A DNA stretch of 64,000 bases from an uncultured Dialister sp. (GCA_900541485.1 UQJW01000001.1:199719-263718); one strand, 5' to 3'; shown: positions 9,331 to 19,716, counted from the stretch's first letter. Notes: generated by a model not told the origin, from the letters alone. Program-made: numbers and translations.

Positions 9331-11133
9331 CTAAACAAGGAGGTTATTATCCTTTTCTACATCAAGCTTAATATGAAGCTCTTTCAGTTGTTTTTCTACA
9401 ACTTCTGACGGAGCCTGGGTCATTTGATCAATAGCACTCTGTGTTTTAGGAAAAGCAATAACTTCACGAATGGAACTTAAATGAAGCATCAACATAACCA
9501 ACCGGTCAAGACCAAGAGCTATACCGGCATGAGGTGGTGCACCATATTGGAAAGCATCCAATAAAAATCCGAATTTTTCCCGAGCTTCATCGAGAGTAAT
9601 TCCAATTGCTTTGAATACCTTTTCTTGTAATTCCTCTTGGTAAATTCGCAAAGATCCACCGCCGGCCTCTACGCCATTGAGTACTAAATCATAGGCTTTT
9701 GCATATACTTTGGAAGGATCCGAATTTAAATATTGTATATCTTCGTCACGTGGAGCTGTAAACGGGTGATGTTCTGCCACCCATCGTTTATCTTCTTCAC
9801 TGTATTCAAACATCGGGAAATCTGTGACCCAACGGAAACAAAATTCATTTTCATCAATTAAATTCATGCGACGCGCCATTTCCAAACGCAACTCCCCTAA
9901 CGCCTGAGCCACTACCTTGGGTTTATCAGCAATAATTAATACTAGATCGCCTTTTCTTGCTTCACAAAGAGTTCCAATTTCTCTAATTTTTTCTTCACCA
10001 AGAAATTTTGTAATTTGGCATTTTAAGGTATCATCTTCATTAAACCCAATCCATGCTAATCCTTTGGCTCCAAAACGTCCAACATATTCAACCAGTTCAT
10101 CAAGTTGGCGACGGGGGATACCTGCGTCTCCTTTGACTGTAATAGCCTTCACGACTCCACCATTGTCAAGTACGTTTCGGAATACTTTGAATTCAGTATC
10201 ACGAAGTAAATCAGAGACATCATAAAAATGCATATCGAACCGAAAATCAGGTTTATCCGACCCATACAAGTTCATGGCTTCATCCCACGTAATTCGCTTA
10301 AATGGAATCGTAATATCAATATTAAGAACTTTTTTAAATATTCTTTGCATCATGCGTTCCATTAAATCTAAAATAAAATCCTGATCTTCAAAAGAAAGTT
10401 CCATATCTAACTGTGTGAATTCAGGCTGTCTGTCTGCGCGAAGATCCTCATCACGAAAACAGCGGGCAATCTGAAAATATCTTTCCAATCCCGAAACCAT
10501 CAGTAATTGCTTAAAAAGCTGTGGTGACTGTGGGAGCGCATAAAACTTGCCGGGATTTACACGGCTCGGAACAAGATAGTCACGGGCTCCTTCAGGCGTA
10601 CTTTTTGTTAAAATAGGCGTTTCAATTTCAAGAAAATCATGTTCATCTAAAAACTGTCTCATTTCATGGATAATCTTATGCCGCATAATAAGGTTTTTTT
10701 GCATTTCAGGGCGACGCAAATCAATATATCTATGTTTTAAACGAACTGTTTCATCTACATCGATACCATCTTCTACATAAAACGGAGGAGTTTTTGCCTT
10801 ATTTAAAACACGCAGCTCCGATACAAGCACTTCAATCTTTCCTGTTTTCATCTTTTGATTGATTGTGTCTTCACTTCGTTCTCTGACAACACCCTTTACA
10901 GCCAGTACATATTCACTGCGTACATCTTCTGCCTTATGAAAAGCTTCTTCTCCATACTGCGGACTCATCACTATCTGAACAATACCGCTACGATCACGGA
11001 GATCAATAAATATTAATCCCCCATGATCTCGCCGTGTATTTACCCACCCGGCTAATGTTAATTCATTACCACAATCATTTTCTGTAACATGACCACAGCC
11101 ACAGGATCTATGCATGCCTGTCATTGTTTCCAT
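9331..11133 (-). CDS. aspS: Aspartyl-tRNA synthetase
   Basis: 600 residues, the usual length of bacterial AspRS. An N-terminal OB-fold anticodon-binding domain (LAGWVNTRRDHGGLIFIDLRD) is followed by the class II catalytic core with FLEIETPILTKSTPEGARDYLVPSR (motif 1 region), RCFRDEDLRADRQPEFTQLDME (motif 2) and GLDRLVML (motif 3); the bacterial GAD insertion lies between. It charges tRNA-Asp. No T-box is visible in the 44-bp gap to hisS upstream, so both synthetases are probably transcribed together from the promoter before hisS. Confidence 0.98.
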   Translation of the reverse strand: METMTGMHRSCGCGHVTENDCGNELTLAGWVNTRRDHGGLIFIDLRDRSGIVQIVMSPQYGEEAFHKAEDVRSEYVLAVKGVVRERSEDTINQKMKTGKIEVLVSELRVLNKAKTPPFYVEDGIDVDETVRLKHRYIDLRRPEMQKNLIMRHKIIHEMRQFLDEHDFLEIETPILTKSTPEGARDYLVPSRVNPGKFYALPQSPQLFKQLLMVSGLERYFQIARCFRDEDLRADRQPEFTQLDMELSFEDQDFILDLMERMMQRIFKKVLNIDITIPFKRITWDEAMNLYGSDKPDFRFDMHFYDVSDLLRDTEFKVFRNVLDNGGVVKAITVKGDAGIPRRQLDELVEYVGRFGAKGLAWIGFNEDDTLKCQITKFLGEEKIREIGTLCEARKGDLVLIIADKPKVVAQALGELRLEMARRMNLIDENEFCFRWVTDFPMFEYSEEDKRWVAEHHPFTAPRDEDIQYLNSDPSKVYAKAYDLVLNGVEAGGGSLRIYQEELQEKVFKAIGITLDEAREKFGFLLDAFQYGAPPHAGIALGLDRLVMLMLHLSSIREVIAFPKTQSAIDQMTQAPSEVVEKQLKELHIKLDVEKDNNLLV

Positions 11134-11177
11134 ACAAACGCACCTCTTTAAAAAATATAATTATATAATAATAAATT

Positions 11178-12440
11178 TTAATTTCTGTTTATCTGATGAA
11201 AAATAAAATCTGCCACATTCTCTAAAGGTATTGATTTTTGGTTACCGTTTTCCATGTCTTTCACGGTGACCGCTCCTTTTATTAATTCATCGGTTCCAAT
11301 AATAATGGTGTAGATAGATTTTAGTTTTCCGGCTTGTTTCATTTGCCCTTTTAAGCTTTTACCTTGCAAATCGAGTTCTGCCTGTATATCATTTTTACGC
11401 AATGTATGTTGTATTTTCAACCCTTCTGCAATTGCAGCTTGTCCAAGGGCCGCTATATAAATTTTCTTTATTTTTTCCGGTACAGGAATCAGATTTTGCA
11501 TATCTAATGCCAATAATAACCTTTCTATTCCTACAGCAAAACCAATTCCGGGAGTTGCCGGCCCTCCGATTTCTTCAACAAGTCCATCATAACGCCCGCC
11601 ACCACAAATAGCACTTTGCGCACCTAACGGTAAATACTGAATTTCAAAAGCAGTATTTGTATAATAATCAAGCCCACGAACCAATCTTGAATCAATTGTA
11701 TAAGGAATTCCTAAAGCAAATAAATATTGTTTAACCGCCTCAAATTTTTCATTACAGGTCTCACATAAGTAATCTGTGATTTCAGGAGCTCCTTCAGACG
11801 CTGTTTTACATCCCTCTTCTTTACAATCTAGAATCCTTAACGGATTTTTATATAATCTTTCCCTACAATCCGCACAGAGATGATCTTTTCTTTCTTCAAA
11901 AAACTCAATCAGTTTTTTACGGTAAACAGGCCTACATATCGAATCCCCGATAGAATTAATATGCAAACTCAAATCCTTAAGCCCTAAAGATTGAAATAAA
12001 TCATAGGCCAACGCAATTACTTCGGCATCTGCAGCCGGAGATACCGCACCTAAGACTTCAACACCAAATTGATGAAATTCTCTATACCGTCCTGCTTGAG
12101 GCCTGTCATACCTAAACATAGATCCGATATAAAAAATTTTATGGACCTGCTGATCCCCATATAACTTATGCTCTAAATACGCTCTTACTACGGATGCTGT
12201 ATTTTCCGGACGAAGTGTGACTGATCGCCCTCCCCGATCTTCAAAAGAATACATTTCTTTTGTTACTACATCTGTTGTATCCCCAATCCCACGAAGAAAT
12301 AACCTTGTGTCTTCAAATATGGGAGTTCGGATTTCTCCATAACCATATGCGCTACAGAGGTTCCTTATAACGGACTCGACATAATTCCATTTATAAATTT
12401 GATCCGGTAATATGTCCTGTGTTCCTCTTAATGCCTGCAA
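11178..12440 (-). CDS. hisS: Histidyl-tRNA synthetase
   Basis: 420 residues. Class II synthetase with the opening ALRGTQDILP, motif 2 FRYDRPQAGRYREFHQFGVE, the histidine-specific motif RGLDYYTNTAFE and GIGFAVGIERLL as motif 3, then an anticodon-binding alpha/beta domain in the last 90 residues. It also has two CxxC pairs around residues 200-240 (CADC, CETC) in the insertion domain. A promoter is visible 70-100 bp upstream; aspS follows 44 bp downstream. Confidence 0.97.
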   Translation of the reverse strand: MQALRGTQDILPDQIYKWNYVESVIRNLCSAYGYGEIRTPIFEDTRLFLRGIGDTTDVVTKEMYSFEDRGGRSVTLRPENTASVVRAYLEHKLYGDQQVHKIFYIGSMFRYDRPQAGRYREFHQFGVEVLGAVSPAADAEVIALAYDLFQSLGLKDLSLHINSIGDSICRPVYRKKLIEFFEERKDHLCADCRERLYKNPLRILDCKEEGCKTASEGAPEITDYLCETCNEKFEAVKQYLFALGIPYTIDSRLVRGLDYYTNTAFEIQYLPLGAQSAICGGGRYDGLVEEIGGPATPGIGFAVGIERLLLALDMQNLIPVPEKIKKIYIAALGQAAIAEGLKIQHTLRKNDIQAELDLQGKSLKGQMKQAGKLKSIYTIIIGTDELIKGAVTVKDMENGNQKSIPLENVADFIFHQINRN

Positions 12441-12510
12441 ATCTATGACACCTCTTTATTTTTCCTTATTTTCAGTTACTAAATATCATAAAATTGACAC
12501 TAACGAATTA

Positions 12511-12539
12511 ATTTTACCATCATGTCTATGTATAATCAA
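12511..12539 (-). promoter_or_regulatory. Promoter for hisS-aspS
   Basis: Minus-strand -35 TTGATT (12534-12539) and -10 TAAAAT (12511-12516) separated by 17 bp, placed in the 126-bp gap between the fur-family gene and hisS. No T-box motif is seen in the leader. Confidence 0.6.
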
Positions 12540-12566
12540 ATATTAATAATATCTATTTCAATCGGA

Positions 12567-13031
12567 TTATTTCATGACTATATTATTTTTCTTTTCACAA
12601 TCTGCGCAATAACCATAAAACTTCAGTTGATAATCTACAATACCGAAACCGTTTTCTTTTTTTATTTTTTGTTTTATATCATCAAGAAAATCATAGGTAA
12701 ATTCAACCACTTTCCCACAACTTAAACAAATTAAATGATGATGGGAATGTGCTAAATTATGATCATTCAACTCATATCGGCTTCTTCCGTCTCCAAAATC
12801 CAATTTTTTTAACAGCTCGAGTGAAGTAAAAAGTTCAAGTGAACGGTATACCGTGGCTAATCCGATATCAGGATTTCCTTCGCGAACAAGCTCATATACA
12901 TCCTCTGCGCACATATGATTTTCTTTACTGTCTAAAAAGGCCTGGAGTATAATTTGTCTTTGTGTCGTAAATTTGAATTTGTGCTCTCTTATTTTCTTTC
13001 TTAAAGTGTTCATTGCCGTTGTTTTTTTCAT
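12567..13031 (-). CDS. Fur-family metal-responsive repressor
   Basis: About 154 residues. Winged-helix N-terminal half with FTTQRQIILQAFLDSKENHM and the recognition helix region DIGLATVYRSLELF, then the metal-sensing half with HSHHHLICLSCGK (His 95, 97-99) and two CxxC pairs (102/105 and 142/145) for a structural zinc. Fur, PerR and Zur share this layout and cannot be separated from sequence alone. A GTG at 13040 lies inside the strong ribosome-binding site GGAGGTGG, so the ATG at 13031 is the start. It is the last gene of the recJ-rel-dtd run, 14 bp after the permease gene. Confidence 0.88.
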   Translation of the reverse strand: MKKTTAMNTLRKKIREHKFKFTTQRQIILQAFLDSKENHMCAEDVYELVREGNPDIGLATVYRSLELFTSLELLKKLDFGDGRSRYELNDHNLAHSHHHLICLSCGKVVEFTYDFLDDIKQKIKKENGFGIVDYQLKFYGYCADCEKKNNIVMK

Positions 13032-13045
13032 AAATTCCACCTCCG

Positions 13046-14098
13046 TTATTTTATTAATTTATATTTATCGTAATACCACATATGACGGAATAATATTTGT
13101 AAAACTGCCACAGTAGGAACAGCAATCATCATTCCAATTACACCGTATAAGCTTCCTCCGATAAGGACCCCTGCAATAATCGCCACAGGATGCACTTCTA
13201 TGATTGATCCCATTAATTTGGGCATAACTAAATGTGAATCAAGTTGCTGTACTACCACATAAAAGATAATAACCTGTATCATTGTTCCGGTTCCTTGCAA
13301 AAGGCCTAAAAGAATCGGAGGAATAGCACCTATAATCGGGCCAATAACAGGAATCATTTCCACAACACCGGCAAGAAGACCAATAACAAGAGGGTATGGT
13401 ATGTCCAAAATCCACATTCCTATAAACACAACAAATGCCATCAAAATGGAAAGTAGTAATTGACCATGAATATAGGCCTTAAGAACAAAATGTATTTCAT
13501 TAATCATTGTTTTTATATGTGCTTGATATTGTTCGGGAAAGAAGCTTGCAAACAAATTCGCAAACGTACCACCTTTTTTCATCATGTAAAAAGTAATAAA
13601 CGGAACTACGATTAACTCGATTACTGTACTCGCTAATGAAAAAATTGCAGATAAACTGAATTGCGCAAGTTTTAGTGTATATTCTCCCACCTCTTGTACC
13701 ATTTTAGTAATAACTCCCTGTATCTCCGGAGGTAATACATTCAAATTATAGGTCTGTTGCATTTCTAAAATAGTTTTTTGAAGTTCGGTAAATGTATCCG
13801 GTAAACTCTTAGTGAACTCACTTAGTTCACTAAGAAACGGAACAAAAATATGAATTCCGATCATATATAAAATCCCTAAAAATAGACAAAAAGAAATGAC
13901 AATAGAAAAATCATATGGAAATTTCTTGATTCCCATTTTCACTACATATTTTTGAATCCACTTAGCAAGAGGGGTCAAAAGTATGGCAATAATTAAAGAT
14001 ATGCCAAAAGGAAATAGAATTGTCGGCGCCGATAAAATCAAAATCACAAAAAAAAGTACAATGGATATGCGCAACCAAAATTCCGCGGTTCTTTTCAT
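13046..14098 (-). CDS. AI-2E family transporter-like membrane protein
   Basis: 350 residues with about seven or eight membrane segments and the family region IPYPLVIGLLAGVVEMIPVIGPIIGAIPPILLGLL in the C-terminal half (about residues 230-265). Members include the B. subtilis proteins YueF/YtvI and E. coli TqsA; substrates vary and include sodium/proton exchange and signalling molecules, so no substrate is assigned. Its start overlaps the stop of the upstream hydrolase by 4 bp (ATGA), showing translational coupling. Confidence 0.85.
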   Translation of the reverse strand: MKRTAEFWLRISIVLFFVILILSAPTILFPFGISLIIAILLTPLAKWIQKYVVKMGIKKFPYDFSIVISFCLFLGILYMIGIHIFVPFLSELSEFTKSLPDTFTELQKTILEMQQTYNLNVLPPEIQGVITKMVQEVGEYTLKLAQFSLSAIFSLASTVIELIVVPFITFYMMKKGGTFANLFASFFPEQYQAHIKTMINEIHFVLKAYIHGQLLLSILMAFVVFIGMWILDIPYPLVIGLLAGVVEMIPVIGPIIGAIPPILLGLLQGTGTMIQVIIFYVVVQQLDSHLVMPKLMGSIIEVHPVAIIAGVLIGGSLYGVIGMMIAVPTVAVLQILFRHMWYYDKYKLIK

Positions 14099-14736
14099 TT
14101 CAACTCCTCCGATAAAAATGGATTATATTTCTTTTCTGCACTAATATTTGTCGCCCCTCCATGTCCGGAAAGAACTACAACGTCATCAGGCAAATTAAAC
14201 AAATTATTTTTTATATTCATAATTAATTCTTTCAAATTTCCCCCGGGGAAATCAGTTCGACCGATTGAGCCCTGAAAAAGAGCATCTCCCGTAAAAACAA
14301 CTCCTGCTTCTTTCATGTAAAATGAAATTCCACCAGGTGTATGCCCCGCTGTGTTTAATACTTCAAAATCAAGTCCTGCAATATGTATATGATCTCCATG
14401 ATTCACCCATTCATCAGCATTTTGGCAAATCACGGGTGAAGGAAAACTACTTGATAAGTTCTTTTCCGGATCCTTTAAATACATCTGGTCCTTCTTATTC
14501 ATATAAACCTTTACATCAGGATACTTCTCCCTAAGTGTATTTAGACCTGCCATGTGGTCTACATGCCCGTGTGTCAAAAATATAGCCACTACTCGAAGCT
14601 TCAACTTTTCAATTGCATGAATAATATTTTCAGGCGTAAACGACGGATCAATAATAATCGCTTCCATAGTGTCTTCATTATAAATAATATAAGTATTTGT
14701 CATAAACGGACCAAGAACAAGATATGTGATTTTCAT
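14095..14736 (-). CDS. Metallo-beta-lactamase fold hydrolase (glyoxalase II-like)
   Basis: 213 residues with the metal-binding motif THGHVDHMAGL at about residue 55, a later HTPGG (His of the second metal site) and GDALFQGSIGR with the bridging aspartate, then SGHGG near the C-terminus. This is the short glyoxalase II-like group (YqgX/YcbL type) that hydrolyses thioesters; the exact substrate is unknown. It lies between dtd (21 bp) and the AI-2E family gene. Confidence 0.85.
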   Translation of the reverse strand: MKITYLVLGPFMTNTYIIYNEDTMEAIIIDPSFTPENIIHAIEKLKLRVVAIFLTHGHVDHMAGLNTLREKYPDVKVYMNKKDQMYLKDPEKNLSSSFPSPVICQNADEWVNHGDHIHIAGLDFEVLNTAGHTPGGISFYMKEAGVVFTGDALFQGSIGRTDFPGGNLKELIMNIKNNLFNLPDDVVVLSGHGGATNISAEKKYNPFLSEELK

Positions 14737-14757
14737 TGATTGGAGCTCCTCTTTATA

Positions 14758-15207
14758 CTAAAAACTTTTGGACGAATCTATAAGCAGTGTAACAGGTCCG
14801 TCATTATCTAAAATAATATTCATATGTGTTTGAAAACGACCTGTTACTACATGGATTCCTGTTTCTTTACATAGCATAACAACTTTTTCATAAAGTAAAT
14901 TTGCTGCTTCCGAGGTTTCCGCTTCAGTAAATCCGGGGCGTCTGCCATGACGACAATCTCCATATAAAGTAAATTGAGAAATTAGAGCAAGTTCTCCCTT
15001 TACCGTATAAACAGAGTGATTCATCTTTCCACTTTCATCCTCAAAAATACGGAGATTCACTATTTTATCCGCGATGTAACTTGCATCCTTCTCACTATCT
15101 CCCCTTTGTACTCCAATCAGCACCATCAAACCTTTGTTTATATTTCCCACTTCTTTTCCTTCTGAAAAGACCTTACAGGAATTACATCTTTGAATAACAG
15201 CTCTCAT
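14758..15207 (-). CDS. dtd: D-aminoacyl-tRNA deacylase
   Basis: 149 residues, full family length. The active-site SQFTLYGDCRHGRRPGF and the C-terminal GPVT motif (Gly-cisPro, here DNDGPVTLLID) are present. The enzyme removes D-amino acids and glycine wrongly attached to tRNA. Its start codon abuts the rel stop, and rel-dtd is a frequent pair in Firmicutes. Confidence 0.95.
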   Translation of the reverse strand: MRAVIQRCNSCKVFSEGKEVGNINKGLMVLIGVQRGDSEKDASYIADKIVNLRIFEDESGKMNHSVYTVKGELALISQFTLYGDCRHGRRPGFTEAETSEAANLLYEKVVMLCKETGIHVVTGRFQTHMNIILDNDGPVTLLIDSSKSF

Positions 15208-17577
15208 CTATCCTCCTTGAGAAGAACGCATTCGATTAACAGAATGTACTCCTTTTATACGACGTATTTTAGTCATTATATAATCTAATTGCGGCAAGTC
15301 TTTTATTTGAATCCCTAAATTCATAACAGCCATTCCTGTATTTTCAACCTTCACATTCGCCGAGGATACAGAAAGTTTCATCTCTGTCAATGCTGCTAAA
15401 ATATCAGCCATTAGGCCGGTACGATCATAAGAAATCACTTCAATGGTTACTAAAAACATCCCACTTGTTGTTTGTTCCCATTCCACCTCAATTTGTCTTT
15501 CTTTATTTATAAAATTAATTGTATTGGGGCAGTCCAGGCGATGAACGGATACGCCTTTTGTCCGAGTTACGTATCCGATAATTTTATCTCCAGGAACCGG
15601 ATTACAACATTTTGCTAAATGTACTTCAAGTCCCTCTTGTCCTTTTACAAGAATACCCGTGCCAGACCTTTTTTTTATGCTGCGCATTTTTAAATTTTCA
15701 AAATCTTTTGCGCTTTTTAAACTTGTTGTTTTTTCCGGGCTTGTATCTTTCTTATAGAGGTCAATAAGCCTGAGAACCACAGTTTTTATAGCAATTCCAC
15801 CATATCCGACTGCTGCAAGAATATCATCTTCAGAAATATGATTAAAATATTTTCCGACTTCTTTTAATCTTTCTTTAGTTGCAACTTCTTTCGCTTTATA
15901 CCCTAAATGTTCCAGTTCTTCTAAAAGTAATTCCTGCCCATGGGAGATGTTTTCCGGTCGATATTCTTTTTTAAACCAGCTGCGTATTTTGGCTTTACTT
16001 TCACTGGCCCCCACCATATTTATCCAGTCATAACTGGGTTTCCCTGTTTTTGAGGTAATAACGGAAACAATATCGCCATTTTTCAACTTTGTATCTAAAG
16101 GGACAATCTTGTTATTAACCTTTGCACCTACACAGCGATTACCAACCTCTGTATGTATTCGGTAGGCAAAATCGATAGGAATGGATCCCTTGGGAAGATT
16201 TATAACATCTCCTTTAGGGGTAAACACAAAGACTTCATCAGAAAATACATCCAGCTTTAAAGCATTTATAAATTCCTTTGAATTTGATGTATCCTGCCAT
16301 TCCAGCAATCTTCTGAGCCAGCTTATTTTCTGATCAAAGCTTTTAGTTCCGGCTTTATTTCCTTCTTTATATCTCCAGTGTGCAGCAATTCCATATTCGG
16401 AAATATGATGCATTTCCCAAGTACGTATTTGTATTTCTACAGGCTGGCCCTTTGTACCGATAATAGTTGTGTGAAGAGATTGATACATATTCGGCTTAGG
16501 AACAGCAATATAATCTTTAAAACGATTGGGAAGCGGCTTCCATAAGGAATGAGCAATACCCAAGATTGCATAACACTGCGGAATTGTATCAACAATTACC
16601 CTGACTGCATATAAGTCGTAAATTTGTGATAAATCTTTATTATCCCGTTTCATCTTTTTATAAATACTGTAAAAATGTTTGGGACGCCCGGTAATGGTTG
16701 CTTCGATTCCTGATTCTTCTATATGCTGATGCAGAACCCTCATTGTATCATTAACAATTTCTTCACGAACTTTACGTTTTTGCCGCATTTGCCTGACCAA
16801 ATCATAATATTCATCAGGATGAAGATAATGAAAGCATAAATCTTCTAATTCCCATTTAATATTATAAATTCCCAGACGATGTGCTAAAGGTGCATATATT
16901 TCCATTGTTTCTCTTGAAATACGCTCCTGCTTTTCTTTGCGGAATACGCCCAAAGTCCTCATATTATGCAATCTGTCGGCCAGTTTAATGATTACAACAC
17001 GTATATCTTGCGCCATAGCCAAAAACATTTTGCGGAAATTTTCTGTTTGTTGGTCCTCTTTATTTTTATAATGAAATTGGGATAACTTGGTTACACCATC
17101 AACTAAAAAAGCCACTTCTTTCCCGAAAAGTATTTTTATATCATCAATAGTATATTCTGTATCTTCTACCACATCATGAAGCAGTGCGGCAATAATCCCC
17201 TCTGCATTCATTTCCAATTCAGCCAAAATATATGCGACTGCCAATGGATGAATAATATAAGGTTCCCCTGTTGCCCTTATTTGCGCTTTATGCGCCTTAT
17301 CAGCATATTCATATGCCTTCCTGATCTGCTCAATATCATTTTCATCATGAATATACATCGCAATTCTATCAATCAGTTTATTATAAGCATTCTCTTTTTC
17401 CCTGTTAAAATCTTTCTTTTCATTAATAGACTCAACATATTCATTCTGATGAATTAAAAATTCTGCTAAGTTTGATGCAGAAGCATCTGTATTTATTTTT
17501 TCATAAGATAAATGCTGATTAATCAAGCGGGACATGTCATGTGTTCGGATATTCTTCTCTTCATTTATATTTCCCAT
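15208..17577 (-). CDS. rel: Bifunctional (p)ppGpp synthetase/hydrolase Rel
   Basis: About 789 residues from the ATG at 17577, which has AAGGGGG in front; the longer frame to 17754 lies inside recJ. Order: HD hydrolase domain (ALLHDVVEDT near 132-141), synthetase domain (GRPKHFYSIYKKM; FKDYIAVPKPNMYQSLHTT), TGS domain (VFVFTPKGDVINLPKGSIPIDFAYRIHTEVG), a zinc-finger-like region (HLAKCCNPVPGDKIIGY) and a C-terminal ACT domain. It makes and degrades the stringent-response alarmone. The N-terminus has about 55 more residues than the Bacillus protein before the HD domain. Confidence 0.95.
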   Translation of the reverse strand: MGNINEEKNIRTHDMSRLINQHLSYEKINTDASASNLAEFLIHQNEYVESINEKKDFNREKENAYNKLIDRIAMYIHDENDIEQIRKAYEYADKAHKAQIRATGEPYIIHPLAVAYILAELEMNAEGIIAALLHDVVEDTEYTIDDIKILFGKEVAFLVDGVTKLSQFHYKNKEDQQTENFRKMFLAMAQDIRVVIIKLADRLHNMRTLGVFRKEKQERISRETMEIYAPLAHRLGIYNIKWELEDLCFHYLHPDEYYDLVRQMRQKRKVREEIVNDTMRVLHQHIEESGIEATITGRPKHFYSIYKKMKRDNKDLSQIYDLYAVRVIVDTIPQCYAILGIAHSLWKPLPNRFKDYIAVPKPNMYQSLHTTIIGTKGQPVEIQIRTWEMHHISEYGIAAHWRYKEGNKAGTKSFDQKISWLRRLLEWQDTSNSKEFINALKLDVFSDEVFVFTPKGDVINLPKGSIPIDFAYRIHTEVGNRCVGAKVNNKIVPLDTKLKNGDIVSVITSKTGKPSYDWINMVGASESKAKIRSWFKKEYRPENISHGQELLLEELEHLGYKAKEVATKERLKEVGKYFNHISEDDILAAVGYGGIAIKTVVLRLIDLYKKDTSPEKTTSLKSAKDFENLKMRSIKKRSGTGILVKGQEGLEVHLAKCCNPVPGDKIIGYVTRTKGVSVHRLDCPNTINFINKERQIEVEWEQTTSGMFLVTIEVISYDRTGLMADILAALTEMKLSVSSANVKVENTGMAVMNLGIQIKDLPQLDYIMTKIRRIKGVHSVNRMRSSQGG

Positions 17578-17587
17578 TCCGTCCCCC

Positions 17588-19597
17588 TTATTTCCGATAT
17601 TTTCTATAAATAGAAGAGGATAATAAGTCCAATTTTTTATTCTGAACAACCCGTCGTTGGTAATAATCAGTACCAGACCTGCTGAAACGAGATAAGATGG
17701 CAAGTTCTTCAAATATAGCAAGTGCCGTGTATACAGCAGCCGGCTCACCCGCATTATTAATTTCTCTTCGTAAGGCTACCTTGACATCTCCTGCCGGAAG
17801 AATCTCATTGTTTTTTAAAACTGCTCTTAATGCAATAAAAACCTTTACTAAAAACTCTCTTGATAAAGAATGATTTTCTATCAGCTCCACATCTTTACAA
17901 ATTAACTGCACATGTTCACCATACCAGTCATGTATTTCTGGCTCAAAGACTAAGTTAACTGTATCTCCCGCATGACAAGGATCATCTTGTCCTGCATTCC
18001 AAAATATTGCCTCGACAGGTTCAGTATTTTGTATCAGACGGCACTTAAAATGACGTTTATCATTTCCTATACGACGTGCCGTCTCAATAAAAACATTTTG
18101 CACAGAAAAAAGAGGTTTAGGATTGTCACATCCATAAGGTTCAAGTAAATCCAGAGAACGAATAAAATCTAACGTAATTTCTTCTAACGGAAGTGTTTCT
18201 TCTAACTCCAATAAAGGTATACTGTCATCCGGAGTCAACAGATTCTCTGCATATAAATTTATTTTTTTTCTAAATAATTCTATATTTTCTTCAGATATAC
18301 TAAATCCTGCTGCCATTTTATGACCGCCATACTGAATCAGCATCTCTGACTGAGCGCCTAATGCTTGGTATATATTAAAAGCCGGTATACTCCTGCAGGA
18401 CCCCTTTCCTATACCATTACGTATCGTCATGACCAATACGGGCCGATGATATAAATCCAGTATACGTGATGCTACAATTCCTATAACTCCGGGGTGCCAA
18501 TCTTTTCCATCTATAACAAGTACTTTATCATTTTCAATGTGAAGCTCAGCAATTCGTTCCAGCGCCTCCTCATAGATTTCTCTTTCGATTTTCTGTCTCT
18601 CTATATTAGTATCGCATAATTTTTTTGCTAATTGTTCTGCTTCCTCTGACGAGTTCGTTGTCAATAGTTCTACACCATACTTCGCATGCGTAATTCTTCC
18701 GGCTGCATTGAGTCGGGGCGCAAGTCCGAATGATATCTGATCTGCATGTAAAAATTCTTTCGTATCACTATTTACAATTCCGGTTGCCCGGAGTAAAGCA
18801 GCTAAACCTTTAATAGGAGTTGTTAAAAATCGTTCCATTCCCTTGCGAACCAAAATTCTATTTTCTCCTGTTAAAGAAACAACATCTGCAATTGTTCCAA
18901 GAGCAACTAATTCTACATCATCTGTATAGATTTCCTTATACTTCCTCTTGTAAAGTGCTCTGCATAATGTGAATGCGACTCCACAACCGGCCAATTCTTT
19001 GTATGGATACGGGCAGTCACTTTGGTGAGGATTTACTACTGCAATACAAGAAGGAAGTATTTCCGGCGGCTGATGATGATCTGTAATAATTATATCCATA
19101 GATGAAGGTGAATTTGCTACTAAATCTGCTGAGCTGATTCCGCAATCTACTGTTACAAGTAATCTATTCCCAGCCTTTGCTAACTTTTCAACGGCCATTT
19201 GATTAAGACCATAGCCTTCTTCTTCACGCGACGGGATATAAAAACTAACCTCAGCATTTTCCCGCATAAGATAGCGAACAAGAATTGCAGTAGATGTAAT
19301 CCCGTCTACATCATAATCGCCATAGATAACAATTTTCTCCTTTTGATTTATGGCTCTTTGGATACGAGTAACCGCCTCCTCCATCCCTTTCATAAGAAAA
19401 GGGTCTGTCAAATTATCCAGTGTGTCATATAAAAAATGTTCCAGCTTATCTTGAGTATCAACTCCACGCCGGATCATGATTCTTGCTACTCCGTCTAATA
19501 TACCTTGCTCGCGGTAAAAAGAAGGTACACGTTCTTTTTCTAATCCTGATAATCTATAAACCCATTTAAACTTATTCTTTTTTATCGTCATACTCAT
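17588..19597 (-). CDS. recJ: Single-stranded-DNA-specific exonuclease RecJ
   Basis: 669 residues of the DHH phosphoesterase family. Catalytic motifs VIYGDYDVDGITSTAIL (about residue 95), the ITVDCGIS-like VTVDCGISS, and DHH within IIITDHHQPPE, followed by the DHHA1 domain with YGGHKMAAGFSI and a C-terminal OB fold. It degrades single-stranded DNA 5' to 3' in repair. It starts the recJ-rel-dtd-hydrolase-permease-fur run; rel starts 10 bp downstream. Confidence 0.95.
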   Translation of the reverse strand: MSMTIKKNKFKWVYRLSGLEKERVPSFYREQGILDGVARIMIRRGVDTQDKLEHFLYDTLDNLTDPFLMKGMEEAVTRIQRAINQKEKIVIYGDYDVDGITSTAILVRYLMRENAEVSFYIPSREEEGYGLNQMAVEKLAKAGNRLLVTVDCGISSADLVANSPSSMDIIITDHHQPPEILPSCIAVVNPHQSDCPYPYKELAGCGVAFTLCRALYKRKYKEIYTDDVELVALGTIADVVSLTGENRILVRKGMERFLTTPIKGLAALLRATGIVNSDTKEFLHADQISFGLAPRLNAAGRITHAKYGVELLTTNSSEEAEQLAKKLCDTNIERQKIEREIYEEALERIAELHIENDKVLVIDGKDWHPGVIGIVASRILDLYHRPVLVMTIRNGIGKGSCRSIPAFNIYQALGAQSEMLIQYGGHKMAAGFSISEENIELFRKKINLYAENLLTPDDSIPLLELEETLPLEEITLDFIRSLDLLEPYGCDNPKPLFSVQNVFIETARRIGNDKRHFKCRLIQNTEPVEAIFWNAGQDDPCHAGDTVNLVFEPEIHDWYGEHVQLICKDVELIENHSLSREFLVKVFIALRAVLKNNEILPAGDVKVALRREINNAGEPAAVYTALAIFEELAILSRFSRSGTDYYQRRVVQNKKLDLLSSSIYRKYRK

Positions 19598-19716
19598 TCC
19601 TCAATTCAACTAATTTCAATTATCATTCTATCATTTTTCATTCTCACTTTCTATAATCTATTATCATTATCAAAAATATTTAAGTACGGTTATGTTCGAT
19701 TCATAATTTCTATACT

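Noticed and set aside
12441..12566. T-box before hisS
   Set aside because: No GGGTGGAACCACG-type motif or stem I elements; only a promoter is visible.
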